A DNA stretch of 64,000 nt from Acidobacteriota bacterium (lineage in GTDB: Bacteria > Acidobacteriota > UBA6911): positions 34,288 to 98,287 of the forward strand of contig JAFGIY010000175.1 in the NCBI GenBank assembly GCA_016929335.1. The letters are read 5' to 3'. The number at the start of each line of letters is the position of its first letter. Position 1 is the first letter of the stretch. A program made the position numbers and the translations under genes. This document shows, in pieces, positions 33,169 to 42,875 of this stretch. Below the pieces are notes generated by a model. The model was not told the DNA's origin. It saw only the letters and a list, made by a program, of their open reading frames with translations, and ran no database searches.

Positions 33169-34095
33169 TTAGCTTGCTTGCCGGAAGAGTACGAAGCGCT
33201 CCTCCAGAAAATCTGTTCGAGGTTTAAGGCGGGGCGAATGCGGGATGACGATGAGTTTTTTGTTGTGCCACTCTTTGAGACCATGAATTAGAAGCGGGCC
33301 ATCGGATTCTTCAAGAATATCCTTTCTAATTTCGACCACGAGGTCAGGCCTGATGCCGAGGATCTGACTGTCGAATGCGGCGTGATGCAGTTTGCAGAGA
33401 GATATGCCATTCGACACCCAGGGTTCGCCTTTAGGATGGCCATCCGGAAGTATATGAGCGGCATCCAGAAGTTCAGCATGCCTGAGTCTGCATACAGCAC
33501 AGCATTGATGGTAGGCTTCGAGCACGCGCATTCGGAAGCTTTGCTGATGCAGTCGTCTCTGCGTAGAAACGGTAACATAGGAACGCGTAACGGACTCAGC
33601 AACAGATTCAGAGGCCATTTGCTCACTGCCAAAAATCAGGCCCTGTTTCTCTCCAATCTCGACGGAGAATGTAAGGCTCTTGGGATCATCTCCGACGATA
33701 TAAACCGGCCAAACGGCTGCATATTTTCCCGGAACCAGGCCATAAAAGTAAATCAATGGAAGATGCCTCTGCATGGCCAGACGAAGCCCAATATTATCCC
33801 GATGTTTTGGATCCTCACCGCGATATTTGTAGCGCATTAGTCCATCGGATCCGATCTCATCCGCATATGGGCGTGCCTTGCCTTCCACAACCGGCGCTGT
33901 TGTAATGCTGATCGGAATCTCCGGCAGAAGCGCCGGCTTAAAGATGCCTTGCGGGCTTATTAATGGCACCCGCTTCCCATCGAAGTCGAACCCGGCGCCT
34001 AACAGTTCTCGAGACAAAGCCGACCCATACCGGGACGCAAGATCCTCGAGAAAGGAAAATGCTTTGAGGCGGATTCTCGTATCCAAATCATCCAT
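33169..34095 (-). CDS. HNH endonuclease
   Basis: 308 residues. The C-terminal HNH module is clear: CCAVCRLRHAELLDAAHILP, then WVSNGISLCKLHHAAFDSQI, with CxxC, the HI/H pair and the HH of the beta-beta-alpha metal motif. It cuts DNA using one metal ion. The N-terminal about 200 residues include YKYRGEDPKHRDNIGLRLAM, a variant of the region common in HNH restriction enzymes. It starts four bases after the PD-(D/E)XK-like gene in the defence island, so it is probably an effector nuclease of that island. Target and specificity cannot be read. Confidence 0.85.
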   Translation of the reverse strand: MDDLDTRIRLKAFSFLEDLASRYGSALSRELLGAGFDFDGKRVPLISPQGIFKPALLPEIPISITTAPVVEGKARPYADEIGSDGLMRYKYRGEDPKHRDNIGLRLAMQRHLPLIYFYGLVPGKYAAVWPVYIVGDDPKSLTFSVEIGEKQGLIFGSEQMASESVAESVTRSYVTVSTQRRLHQQSFRMRVLEAYHQCCAVCRLRHAELLDAAHILPDGHPKGEPWVSNGISLCKLHHAAFDSQILGIRPDLVVEIRKDILEESDGPLLIHGLKEWHNKKLIVIPHSPRLKPRTDFLEERFVLFRQAS

Positions 34096-34099
34096 TGCG

Positions 34100-34651
34100 T
34101 TATCGCTGGCCGTTTTGGAGAAATGCCATGACAGGATCGAAATTATCGAGACATTCTTGGAATCTCACGGTCAGCAAGATCCCATCGACATCCAGATCCA
34201 AGTTCATCTCCTTCTGTTTGGCCTTGAGTGGATCAGAAAAGATGAACACGTTATCGGGGCGATTGGCGTACTTGCTTTCATTGTACCGGATCAGTTCCAG
34301 CAATTGCCTTTGCGATAAAAACCACATTTCGTTCTTCTTGACGGCGTCCAAAACAAAGAAGTCTGCCTTTAGCACCTCATTTAGCCATGTCTGATCAGCC
34401 TGAACTCCTTCGCGCCTGGCTCGCTCAAGCTTGCGTTTTGAAACCCGAATCTGGAACCACCTGTAGGAAGTAATCTTTTGGGGATTGCGCCCCTTGACTT
34501 GAATGCGCACCACTTTTGACGGATTTTCTGGAAGCCAGGCCTGGATATCAACGCCACGATCGGGCCTCGGTTTGCATGTAGACAAACCAAAGCTCTCAAG
34601 CCGCTGTCTCACTCGTTCTTCAGTCAATTTGCCAGTTGTAGATTGGCTCAT
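34100..34651 (-). CDS. PD-(D/E)XK-like (DUF4365-type) protein
   Basis: 183 residues. Residues about 10-60 read KLTEERVRQRLESFGLSTCK, then DRGVDIQAWL and VVRIQVKGR: E..., D(x)VDI..., and Q/VK, the arrangement of a restriction-endonuclease-like PD-(D/E)XK fold as in DUF4365 and similar proteins. The rest is alpha/beta and carries no other motif. It lies between the PLD-SNF2 helicase gene (86 bases) and the HNH gene (4 bases). It may be a nuclease or a DNA-recognition subunit. Catalytic competence is uncertain. Confidence 0.6.
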   Translation of the reverse strand: MSQSTTGKLTEERVRQRLESFGLSTCKPRPDRGVDIQAWLPENPSKVVRIQVKGRNPQKITSYRWFQIRVSKRKLERARREGVQADQTWLNEVLKADFFVLDAVKKNEMWFLSQRQLLELIRYNESKYANRPDNVFIFSDPLKAKQKEMNLDLDVDGILLTVRFQECLDNFDPVMAFLQNGQR

Positions 34652-34736
34652 TTTGCTCTCCCGGGAAGCAACCTCTTGGTGCGATCAACATCGTTTTTTC
34701 GGCGGATTGAATTCGCCTTCATACCAAACGGGAATA

Positions 34737-37418
34737 CTACCAACCCTCGGATAGATGTCGCTTTCGGTCTGCCGTAGCCAGGACTTTAGCGCAGGTTTCC
34801 CAGGGAAGGTTTTCAAGCTTGCGATACTTGATGTCGAAGGGATGCTGACGAGGCATTGCATCGATGGTTTGCTTCGCTCGCTCAATTTCGCCAAGTGCGG
34901 CGTCGATCCAGATATCCTCCAGAACATCGGGAATCTGCCCGAACAGGTTGTAGATATTCTCGAGCCGGGATGATAGCAGCTGGTGGACGCGGTCCTCTAC
35001 CGAATCCTTGTATCGCATGTTGTAAACGAATACCGTATCGCGAACCTGGCCGATTCGCTGGATCCTTCCCTTTCTCTGTTCAAGCCGCGTTGGGTTCCAG
35101 GGCAAATCCAGATTTATTAGCGAACCAAGCTTTTGGAGATTCAATCCTTCGCTGGCCGCATCTGTTCCCAGAATGAGCTTCAGCTCGCCCTTAGCCACCA
35201 TTCGTTTGATGCTCTCACGATCCACGGTTTCGAATTCGCCGGCATGCATGATCCCCGATCGCTGCCCACCTCCATAAATCCCAATCCGCTCTTCGGGGAA
35301 ATCCACCGTCAACTGTTCGCTGAGCCATGTAATGGAATCGAAATATTGAGAAAAAATGATGCAGCCTTCCTTGAGCCAGCCGCGGGCTTTCAGACAATCG
35401 ACCACCACCTGATATTTGGGATCACGCTCCTGGTTTGCATCCAGTGCCGCAACGAACCGCTGCAAATGCTCTCGCTCTGCTGCAGTAAGCGCTCGGAATT
35501 CCGAGTAATCCGGAGCATCTTCCTCTTCTTCAACTTCCGGGATGCTTTCCCATGTCTCCAGAATTTTGGTCGCCGTCGTCCTGCCTGCAAAAATTGTGCT
35601 GCCGACGCGCCGGAGCAGAAGCGTTTTGAGAAATCCCGATCCCTTTACTCTGTGTCCCAGGATGTTGCAGAATTCCTCTGCTTCGTGATAGGCATCGCGT
35701 AAATAGGGCGGCAACATGATTGCTTCGTCATCAGCTTCACCCAGCAATTCCACACGCACAGGCTTGAGAAAAGGTTCGTTGGTTTCCGGATTCATTGTGG
35801 TTTCCAGATACTCGCGTGAGCGGCGGATGATGTTCCGGATAAACGGGCTGCATTCGGCAAAAAATTCTCCGGCCGTCGATCGGATTCGCGCCTGATCGGG
35901 TGGACGAAGCTTGTCCCATTTATCGCCCGAGATTACGGCAATATCGTCCCCAATATTCAGAGAACGGCGCGTCATCTCAAATTCCCGGCCTTCATACGAA
36001 AACGGCATGGGGTTCCGGATCCATCCCCATGCTTCATGATCATCTTCAGGCATGGGTATCTGACCGGTAACGGCGTTAATTGCTTCATCTGCCCTTCGCC
36101 AATGACTCCAGGCGTTGCCCAGGATATGCTCCGTATTGCCTGAAAGGACGTTAAGAAGATCCCAGGCTTCAAGAGGGTACAACTGCACGGGCGTGGCGGT
36201 TGCCAGCAAGATGCTCTTTGTTTGCCCGGAAATTTCTGAGATGAACTGCATCAGGTTGTTTGGATCCGGATTTTCTCTCTCCCTGCCCGGTCCTAAATTT
36301 CGCCTGCGGATGCGATGCGCTTCATCAACGATCACGCATTCAAAGCGCATATCTCTGAGATATTCCACCGCGTCGGATCCCCTCGTGATCAATCCCTGTG
36401 AGACAATGCCGGTCCGTCGCGGGCATTTTCGAATACCCTGCACTCCGGCGACCGGATGCTCAATCCCGTTTTCGTCTACCCACGCCTTTCCCGTCCAGAC
36501 CGCCGATGGCATATCCAGCATCGTGCGCAATTCGTCCTGCCATTGCCAAAGCAGCGTTTTGGGCGCCAGAATCAGCACCGGTTTATTGCCCCAGAGCGCC
36601 ATCAATTGAGCCGCCATTCCCAATTGCAGCGTTTTGCCAAGCCCAACCTGATCTGCAAGAACAAACCGGGCGCCATGAACCGTCTGATGCGCATCAAAGG
36701 CCACCTTGACGAAATACTTCTGGTGCGCCCAGAGACCGAATTCCTTCCGATAGACGGGCGACTCGACAATTGGCGCCGCTGCATCCGGATCTTCACGCCA
36801 CTTTTCAATGCCGGGTAGAACCACTCTTCTCGACAGGCGCTCGATGTCATCAATGACAAAGTCAGCCAGGTTTTGCGCTTCAGGATGATTCCATAGCGCA
36901 TCAAATTCTTCCTGCACCCACGCAACCGCTTCGTCCGAATCATCCTCCCAGACCAACTCATAATTGAGACGCCAGGCGGCGTAGGTTTCATTGATGCTGC
37001 CCATGAAAGCCGTTTTGTGATCGTCCTTCATGGTGATAACGCCGGCTTTCCCGTGGACTAATCCGAACTTGTCGGCGGGTAAGACTCTTACCAGGAGCTT
37101 TCCTGACTTCAAAAGGTCATGCAGTTTTTTCAGTCGGGGTTGAGCTGCCGGCGAGAGCTTTTCCGGCTCAAATGCGCACCATTCTCTTCGGATCGCATAG
37201 TTTGCAGCCCGGGCTGTCTTCACATCATCCGCTCTTAGATCCGAATTGCAGATCATCCGGACCTGCCCGGTGATCGATTCCAGCGCTTCCCCGGCAACCT
37301 CTAATATGGATGAGCTGAAATAGCCCGCAATCCGGTCGTAGGATCGGGCAGCCCTAAGCCGCTCATTCAAAAAAGTCTGATCGATGGACTGTCTTCGAGA
37401 AGAGAATCGGCGAATCAT
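34737..37418 (-). CDS. PLD-domain plus SNF2-type helicase (Hma-like defence protein)
   Basis: 893 residues. Residues about 1-215 form a phospholipase-D-like nuclease half: SYDRIAGYFSSSILEVAGEA, then LVHGKAGVITMKDDHKTAFM with HxK. From about 230 a SNF2 helicase follows: RFVLADQVGLGKTLQLGMAA (Walker A), CVIVDEAHRI (DExH), LLATATPVQL (motif III), and C-terminal CIIFSQYFDSITWLSEQL, GTDAASEGLNLQ and RKGRIQRIGQ (motif VI). PLD-SNF2 fusions occur in helicase-methylase-ATPase and related defence systems, where they are thought to move along and cut DNA. It is read into from a 378-base region with repeated motifs; one motif touches its start codon. Confidence 0.88.
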   Translation of the reverse strand: MIRRFSSRRQSIDQTFLNERLRAARSYDRIAGYFSSSILEVAGEALESITGQVRMICNSDLRADDVKTARAANYAIRREWCAFEPEKLSPAAQPRLKKLHDLLKSGKLLVRVLPADKFGLVHGKAGVITMKDDHKTAFMGSINETYAAWRLNYELVWEDDSDEAVAWVQEEFDALWNHPEAQNLADFVIDDIERLSRRVVLPGIEKWREDPDAAAPIVESPVYRKEFGLWAHQKYFVKVAFDAHQTVHGARFVLADQVGLGKTLQLGMAAQLMALWGNKPVLILAPKTLLWQWQDELRTMLDMPSAVWTGKAWVDENGIEHPVAGVQGIRKCPRRTGIVSQGLITRGSDAVEYLRDMRFECVIVDEAHRIRRRNLGPGRERENPDPNNLMQFISEISGQTKSILLATATPVQLYPLEAWDLLNVLSGNTEHILGNAWSHWRRADEAINAVTGQIPMPEDDHEAWGWIRNPMPFSYEGREFEMTRRSLNIGDDIAVISGDKWDKLRPPDQARIRSTAGEFFAECSPFIRNIIRRSREYLETTMNPETNEPFLKPVRVELLGEADDEAIMLPPYLRDAYHEAEEFCNILGHRVKGSGFLKTLLLRRVGSTIFAGRTTATKILETWESIPEVEEEEDAPDYSEFRALTAAEREHLQRFVAALDANQERDPKYQVVVDCLKARGWLKEGCIIFSQYFDSITWLSEQLTVDFPEERIGIYGGGQRSGIMHAGEFETVDRESIKRMVAKGELKLILGTDAASEGLNLQKLGSLINLDLPWNPTRLEQRKGRIQRIGQVRDTVFVYNMRYKDSVEDRVHQLLSSRLENIYNLFGQIPDVLEDIWIDAALGEIERAKQTIDAMPRQHPFDIKYRKLENLPWETCAKVLATADRKRHLSEGW

Positions 37419-37790
37419 ATAACCGTCAAATAGGATAGGGATGAAGATTAGAAGCTAAGTGTAATCGCTGCACTGACTTGCTTATGTAGCTGCCATGTGC
37501 TTCCTGTTCTTTCCCTCATCTAGTTAAATAACCATCAAACAAATCCTCGGCCTTATGTGATTTCAAACCAGGGAACAAGCCTCAGATGACGGATAAAGCT
37601 TTTATATGCAACAATATGCTTATGTGACGGTTATGTTATTGAGGCCCATCCTAATCTCATTAGGTTTCATAGGCATTACATAAGATGGGTTCGCGCCGTT
37701 TAAGCAAGCGATTGATTTATAAAGTCTTAAACAATCGCATGTTTTCGTCGGCATCAGTTTTAGCGTTCTCAGTTACATAACAGTCATATA
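37417..37790. promoter_or_regulatory. Four-copy 16-bp repeat in an AT-rich intergenic region
   Basis: The 378-base gap 37419-37796 is visibly AT-richer than its surroundings and has no gene. It contains the motif ANATAACCGTCANATA at 37417-37432, 37526-37541, 37621-37636 (minus orientation) and 37775-37790, each with at most three differences. Partial CATAAG half-sites are near 37478, 37554 and 37678. One copy overlaps the start codon of the PLD-SNF2 gene. Spacing is irregular (109, 95 and 154 bases) and orientation mixed, so this is no CRISPR. It looks like an operator array of a regulator, for example the WYL protein of the same island, or a site recognised by an island protein. Confidence 0.6.
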
Positions 37791-37796
37791 AGAACT

Positions 37797-39254
37797 TTAA
37801 GCCCATGAAGGCACATAGCGGGCATGTTTTCTGGATCGGTTCTCGGGATCATGCAGCCGGATCCAGCCTTTCTCCATGGTATCTGAAATCAACCTTGAGA
37901 TTATGGCGTAGTTTTTGGCCTCAATTTTGAATCGTTCCCGCAGAGATGAATTTGTCATTGTATCGTTCGATACGTATCTCAAGCATGCATGAAGATAACA
38001 AGCCCACATCCGGTCATTTTTGTCCATCTGCGAGAATTTTTTGTGCGCATAAAGCGAAGCGACCGTTGTGGTATCCCGTATTACAAAGGTCGGGGCCGGA
38101 AGCTGAAACACCTCCGATTGGAAGACCGCCTTGTCGATGCCGCTGCCGCGTTCTTCGCAAAAATTCATCCTTCTCATCAGCGCCGCAAGATCTTCATTTC
38201 TCGATCGGGGAGGGAGATCCAGAAAACGCATGGTATCCACAAGCGGAATTCCGGGATTCGAGAACTCAATTCGGTCTGAGAAGATCTCCACCATCGGTCC
38301 GGCGCCCGTAATGCTGAAGTCCTGATGGATGATCATGTTTGCGGCAAGCTCCCGGACTGCCACATCCGGATACATGCGAACACTTTTGCGAAGCGCTCTG
38401 CCGATCTCCTCATTCATCGGGAGCTGATCATTTACATAATCAATCAGCGTCCCGAACCCGACAGCATACCCTTTGGTTATTGTCTGCTCCTTAACGGATT
38501 CCAGCCGATTTTTGCCCTTATAGGATACTACCCGTACTGCCTTCCTACCCAACCGGTCAAAATCGTCCAGCTTTTTGGCAAACAGGAGCGCGCCCAGATT
38601 GGTAATTTCATAGTTGTCGATCCCGCGCGTCAGAATGATTCGCTGCTCCTGCAGCCGATCCAGAATGCCCACTCTGGAATCCGGCAAGGCGATTCCCAGA
38701 AGCTCAAAACAGGCTGGGTAATCGATCAAGCGCAGCACATCGTCGGAGGTCGCCCCGGACCGGGCGATGCCTTTTTCGAAAGCCGTCAGGCTCAGCTTCC
38801 GCCATAGCTCTTTTTGTTTTTCTGGAATTTCTTTCAGTTTCTTTTTATAGCTGCCGACGCGGATGTATTCCGTGCCTTTGAATTGAATGGGAGTATGGGA
38901 AGCCGCCGGTATCACCATCACTGCCAGCGTGACGCCTTTATAGATGATTTCGTAGCAACGGAACTCAATGCCGGGCGAAAGCTGCGAACTCAGCCAGTTT
39001 TCCAGTTCCTCATTCCCGACCTTGGCCAGGAAAGGTTTGAAGCTTGTGCCGACCGGTCTGAGCGAATCATTTTCGATCCCCCATATCAGATACGCTTCCG
39101 CTTTTTCATGAAGGCATGCAGAATTGGCGAGACAGGAGATGTACTCTCCGATTTCGTTCGGATCATCCTGGTTGTGTTTGAATTCGACCCATTCCGTCTC
39201 GCGTCCCAGGGCGAGCATTTCATCTATCAGGGCGCGAAGAGCCTGCTCTGTCAT
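37797..39254 (-). CDS. AlbA_2 (Schlafen-like) protein with HATPase_c_4 region
   Basis: 485 residues. The N-terminal domain (ETEWVEFKHNQDDPNEIGEY, then ANSACLHEKAEAYLIWGIEN and GTEYIRVGSYKKKL) is the AlbA_2/Schlafen-like domain. Residues about 290-380 (VAVRELAANMIIHQDFSITG, then GPMVEIFSDRIEFSNPG and EERGSGIDKAV) correspond to the HATPase_c_4/RecG-like C-terminal domain. The rest is a winged-helix-like tail. Such proteins are frequent in defence islands and act as nucleic-acid-binding or transcription-related factors. It begins about 50 bases after the DUF1156 gene, so it probably shares an operon with it. Confidence 0.85.
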   Translation of the reverse strand: MTEQALRALIDEMLALGRETEWVEFKHNQDDPNEIGEYISCLANSACLHEKAEAYLIWGIENDSLRPVGTSFKPFLAKVGNEELENWLSSQLSPGIEFRCYEIIYKGVTLAVMVIPAASHTPIQFKGTEYIRVGSYKKKLKEIPEKQKELWRKLSLTAFEKGIARSGATSDDVLRLIDYPACFELLGIALPDSRVGILDRLQEQRIILTRGIDNYEITNLGALLFAKKLDDFDRLGRKAVRVVSYKGKNRLESVKEQTITKGYAVGFGTLIDYVNDQLPMNEEIGRALRKSVRMYPDVAVRELAANMIIHQDFSITGAGPMVEIFSDRIEFSNPGIPLVDTMRFLDLPPRSRNEDLAALMRRMNFCEERGSGIDKAVFQSEVFQLPAPTFVIRDTTTVASLYAHKKFSQMDKNDRMWACYLHACLRYVSNDTMTNSSLRERFKIEAKNYAIISRLISDTMEKGWIRLHDPENRSRKHARYVPSWA

Positions 39255-39304
39255 CTATACGGCCGCCTTTCTTCGTATTTGGGCAAACCGGTTCTGCTGC
39301 TCCC

Positions 39305-42226
39305 TCACACGGCGCCGGCGTGATCGTTCTCTAATGCTCCCGCCAGCACTTTAGCCGCTTCGGCGTCTTCCTTCCAATGCTCCAGGTCCAGGCCGCGGGA
39401 AGCGAGATAGCCGAGAATCACGATCAGCGTCTTTCGATTATTCCAGTACTGGTCGCGCAGTTCTCCGCGCAGCCAGTTCCGGCCTTCCGAGACGTCTCCT
39501 TCCGTTCGGACAATTTCCCTTATTGCGAAGAGCGCATGGCGAACGAGCGAGCCGTCGAAATCACCGTCGCCAAGATTTTTTCTTCCAAACTCCGTCGCTG
39601 TCTTCAGCCGGATCTGGTTTGCTTTCGACGACGCCAGCATATATTTGTAGTCGCGAATTCCGAATCCCCTTGCCAGTTCCTGATAGGCCCCGGAGCGGTG
39701 CTCTCCGTGCGATTCGATTTCCAGCCCCTTCAGATAAAATCGCTCTTCCGGCTGCAGTGTCTTCCATGTGAACGTGTCGAAGCCTTTGGGCACAAGATGG
39801 TCGCAGGCGACTCGAACCGCATCCTCGATGACTTCCTCGATCTTCGACTTCTCGCCCGGAGTCTTCGTCCGCGATAGCTCGTACGAAACGTCGATTTCTT
39901 CAATTCGTTTGTATTTCGTCAGCACACGAAGAGCCGCGGCATAGGCCGCGAGCTGATAATCGGTGTCGGCGAAATTGGGATCGTCCGCATCGTCCAGAGA
40001 CAGCATGCTGTCCAATTGCGACCGCACTTCCTGTTCGACTTCCGGAATTATCTCGTCGAGAAAGGCTGTTGCATCCTCCGCTTGTTTTCGAAGGATGAGG
40101 AGCACCGTTCCCTGAACGTAGTTGCCTTCCTTCAGGGCGGATTCAGTCTCGGTGGCAATACACCAGGCTGCTGTGACGCGAAGCCCTGATGCCCAGAGAA
40201 TTAGCGCAAGATCCGCCCAGACGCTGGCATTCTGATGGGTAAACATTACTAGCTGTGCCCCATCAACAGGCATGTGGGCCGCAAGATTTTGATAGCAATC
40301 CACCATGCTCCGGCGGAATGTTTCGTCTGTCCCCACAACTGCCAACGCTCGTTTGCTATCTGTATACCATTCTGGGAATAAAGAATCATGAAGCTGCTTA
40401 GCATACCAGGCTAGAAAGAACTCTGATAGTTCATGATAGTTTATAGCATCAGCGTAAGGTGGATCCGTTATCCACAAATCGCAGAACTCGGTGATCCGTC
40501 GGGCGTCTTCAGTACGGACACTGCTAGTTCCATGAATACTTTCAGCGGAAATATCAAGCAAGAAAGCTGAATCGATGCTTGAGAGTGAACGTGTTGCATA
40601 GGTAAATAATGTGTTTAAGGCTTGATTACTAAAAGTCTGTTCACTCTTATCTCCTATACTCCGGGGATGCCATCTTGCCAGGCGTGCATTATAGTCAGCT
40701 GATCGAGACATCCCCAAAAGCATCGACGCGATAGCTTCTTTCGGCAATCGATTGCATAACGCGCGCTCCATAAGCGCACCAAGGATTAATAGTTGTCTAT
40801 GGTTGAACAAATGATGCCAATGCGTCCATCCGCGAGTCCTGATCGGCTCATCAGTTTTATCGCCAGACTCGATTTTTGCAGACGGTATAAATCCCTTTGC
40901 CTGCCATTCACAAAATCGTTCTCGTATCAGGTCCAATACCGTTGACTCTCGTTCGAGGTCATTCTCGTCAGGGGCAACGTAATATCTTTCCTGGTTTTTT
41001 TTGCCTTCTTCGTCCTGCCATTCGTGGACATAACGGATGCAGTAAAGCCGTTCTTGGAAAACATCCTCAGCACGAGGGACTATGTCATCATTTTCCCAAG
41101 GACGCAGACCATACTCCGTTCCATTATCTCCCTTGCGATCACCCCGTAGCCTTGTAATCGGAGTTATCTGATGACAATGCGGACATATTAATCCATCATC
41201 GCCTACAGTTCCTGTATTGCGTGCAGCATCAAGCTTCCCGTTGGAAACACCTGATTGTATCTCAATGTCAAGTCGTTTATTTTTTTCATCGGCCTTGAGC
41301 ACAGCTAGGCACTTGGGCTTTTCACCGATCATACAGGATGGGACAATCGGGATCATCCATCCGCATTCCGGGCATCGAGCTTCACAACAATAAAGGTAGG
41401 CGTCGGCCCTATCTCCTCTTTCATTGTGCTCGATGCCCCACTCCACGATCTGGCGATCTACATCCTTGTAAACATCCTGTTGCGCTTCACGTACCATCTT
41501 CGCTACTTCTTCGCCGCCCCCAATAATATGCAAGGCCGACCAGGTTAGTAGAGCTGCCACCGGACTTAGATCGCTACCATATGCTTCGCAGCCGATCCGC
41601 GCGGCTTCAAAGGGAATGCTGCCGCCTCCGCAGAAAGCATCTCCAACGCGCGGGATATGTCCGAAGCGCCGTTTGCCGAGTTCCTGAACCAGCTCCACAA
41701 CATTGGTCGCGCTGGTTCCCAGATAGGCGTTGATTTCTTTCCAGGTTTCTTCCGAAGGACCGTCAATCTGCTCCGGCCTGTCACAATAAGCCAGGCGATC
41801 GTCATAGGACATGCGCAGGAAGACTGCATCCTGAAGCTCAGCTTTCTGTTCCCGGATGATTCCCTTTTTGTATTTTGGGCTCGCAGGATCGGAGTATTCG
41901 TTAAACCATTTTTCCCGTTCACGTGGAGTAAGGCGTTCGTAAAGGATGCGCAGCGGGATGCTTTTTGCTTTTCGCTTCAGCAAGCCGGCATCATCCATTG
42001 TCAGGATCTTGAGGTATATTTCGCGATCCTTTTTCGGATTGTCTGTGGCAGGCATCAACATTCCGATAATGGAGGCTCTCACGAGGATCAATGGCTTACG
42101 TCCCCACCATTTCCCCATACTGGTCAAAGTTTGACTGTTTGTTGCCTTCCGTTCTTTATAGCTTTCCTTTGAGAGCTTGGACACCGGCAGCTGAGTTTCG
42201 ATAAAGGACTTGAATGATTCAGGCAT
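39305..42226 (-). CDS. DUF1156 DNA methyltransferase (Hma-like defence protein)
   Basis: 973 residues. The N-terminal DUF1156 region (KATNSQTLTSMGKWWGRKPL) is followed near residue 190 by an SAM-binding motif DAFCGGGSIPFEAARIGCEA and near residue 590 by a catalytic DPPYADAINYHE. Two CxxC pairs (CPECGWMIP, CPHCHQI) suggest a zinc ribbon in between. Proteins of this type are amino-methyltransferases found with DUF3780 and DUF499 in anti-phage clusters. It likely marks self DNA. It overlaps the DUF3780 gene by 8 bases. The size is normal for the family. Confidence 0.9.
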   Translation of the reverse strand: MPESFKSFIETQLPVSKLSKESYKERKATNSQTLTSMGKWWGRKPLILVRASIIGMLMPATDNPKKDREIYLKILTMDDAGLLKRKAKSIPLRILYERLTPREREKWFNEYSDPASPKYKKGIIREQKAELQDAVFLRMSYDDRLAYCDRPEQIDGPSEETWKEINAYLGTSATNVVELVQELGKRRFGHIPRVGDAFCGGGSIPFEAARIGCEAYGSDLSPVAALLTWSALHIIGGGEEVAKMVREAQQDVYKDVDRQIVEWGIEHNERGDRADAYLYCCEARCPECGWMIPIVPSCMIGEKPKCLAVLKADEKNKRLDIEIQSGVSNGKLDAARNTGTVGDDGLICPHCHQITPITRLRGDRKGDNGTEYGLRPWENDDIVPRAEDVFQERLYCIRYVHEWQDEEGKKNQERYYVAPDENDLERESTVLDLIRERFCEWQAKGFIPSAKIESGDKTDEPIRTRGWTHWHHLFNHRQLLILGALMERALCNRLPKEAIASMLLGMSRSADYNARLARWHPRSIGDKSEQTFSNQALNTLFTYATRSLSSIDSAFLLDISAESIHGTSSVRTEDARRITEFCDLWITDPPYADAINYHELSEFFLAWYAKQLHDSLFPEWYTDSKRALAVVGTDETFRRSMVDCYQNLAAHMPVDGAQLVMFTHQNASVWADLALILWASGLRVTAAWCIATETESALKEGNYVQGTVLLILRKQAEDATAFLDEIIPEVEQEVRSQLDSMLSLDDADDPNFADTDYQLAAYAAALRVLTKYKRIEEIDVSYELSRTKTPGEKSKIEEVIEDAVRVACDHLVPKGFDTFTWKTLQPEERFYLKGLEIESHGEHRSGAYQELARGFGIRDYKYMLASSKANQIRLKTATEFGRKNLGDGDFDGSLVRHALFAIREIVRTEGDVSEGRNWLRGELRDQYWNNRKTLIVILGYLASRGLDLEHWKEDAEAAKVLAGALENDHAGAV

Positions 42227-42875
42227 TTTTCTTTCGCGCTGTCTTGTTCGCGGATTTGTTTTTCGAATGAGGATCTTTGAGCTGTGTGAACTGGTTTGTC
42301 TGCTCCCTTATCAACTCAAACAATTCAAGACCAGGATGCGCAGGCTGACCCGTAGTGGGATTCTCGGTCAGTGCAAACCGAATAGCCTTGCGCCAACCTT
42401 TATTCCGGCCGTTTATAGCGTGGCCCGTTGCAGCATTGGTCATGGTAAACAGCCACCATCGTTCTTCGGGTAAAAGCCCCTGCCAGTTATTCAAAGCCGC
42501 GGGGATTAAGGTCGGATCGGCATCCTCGATCGCCCAGGCAAGCAGGATGAGCTCCTTGCCGAGAAGCCTGGCAACAGGGACTTCGCCCGTTTTCCACTTT
42601 CCGCTCCGGAGATTCTGGCGGCGCAGCCGGTCGTTGAATTCCGCTTCTACAAAATCGGCTATCTTGTCCCACTTCAGGCGCGGCAGAATCACCTTCACCT
42701 TGGATTCTTCTTGCCCGGGCGCCAGGGTTATTTTCTTTGCCTCAGCCGCGGGATCCCATGTGAGGTGCTCGCTTATCACAACGGATTCGCTGCGCGAAGC
42801 CGGAATAGTTACAAGAACATGATTCTGTGACTCGGCGGGCACAAACCCGAAGCCGATGATTTCCTTCTTAACCAT
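42219..42875 (-). CDS. DUF3780 defence-associated protein
   Basis: 218 residues. It contains FGFVPAESQNHVLVTIPASR, then GKELILLAWAIEDADPTLIP and WRKAIRFALTENP, the pattern of DUF3780 proteins annotated as anti-phage-associated. No catalytic motif is known. The C-terminal tail is Lys/Arg-rich (KNKSANKTARKKNA), possibly binding nucleic acid. Its ATG overlaps the DUF499 stop (TAATG), and it overlaps the DUF1156 gene, so the three are translationally coupled and should act as one complex. Biochemical role unknown. Confidence 0.85.
   Translation of the reverse strand: MVKKEIIGFGFVPAESQNHVLVTIPASRSESVVISEHLTWDPAAEAKKITLAPGQEESKVKVILPRLKWDKIADFVEAEFNDRLRRQNLRSGKWKTGEVPVARLLGKELILLAWAIEDADPTLIPAALNNWQGLLPEERWWLFTMTNAATGHAINGRNKGWRKAIRFALTENPTTGQPAHPGLELFELIREQTNQFTQLKDPHSKNKSANKTARKKNA

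Noticed and set aside
37419..37796. CRISPR array
   Set aside because: The repeats are only 16 bp, irregularly spaced and in both orientations; no Cas genes are nearby.
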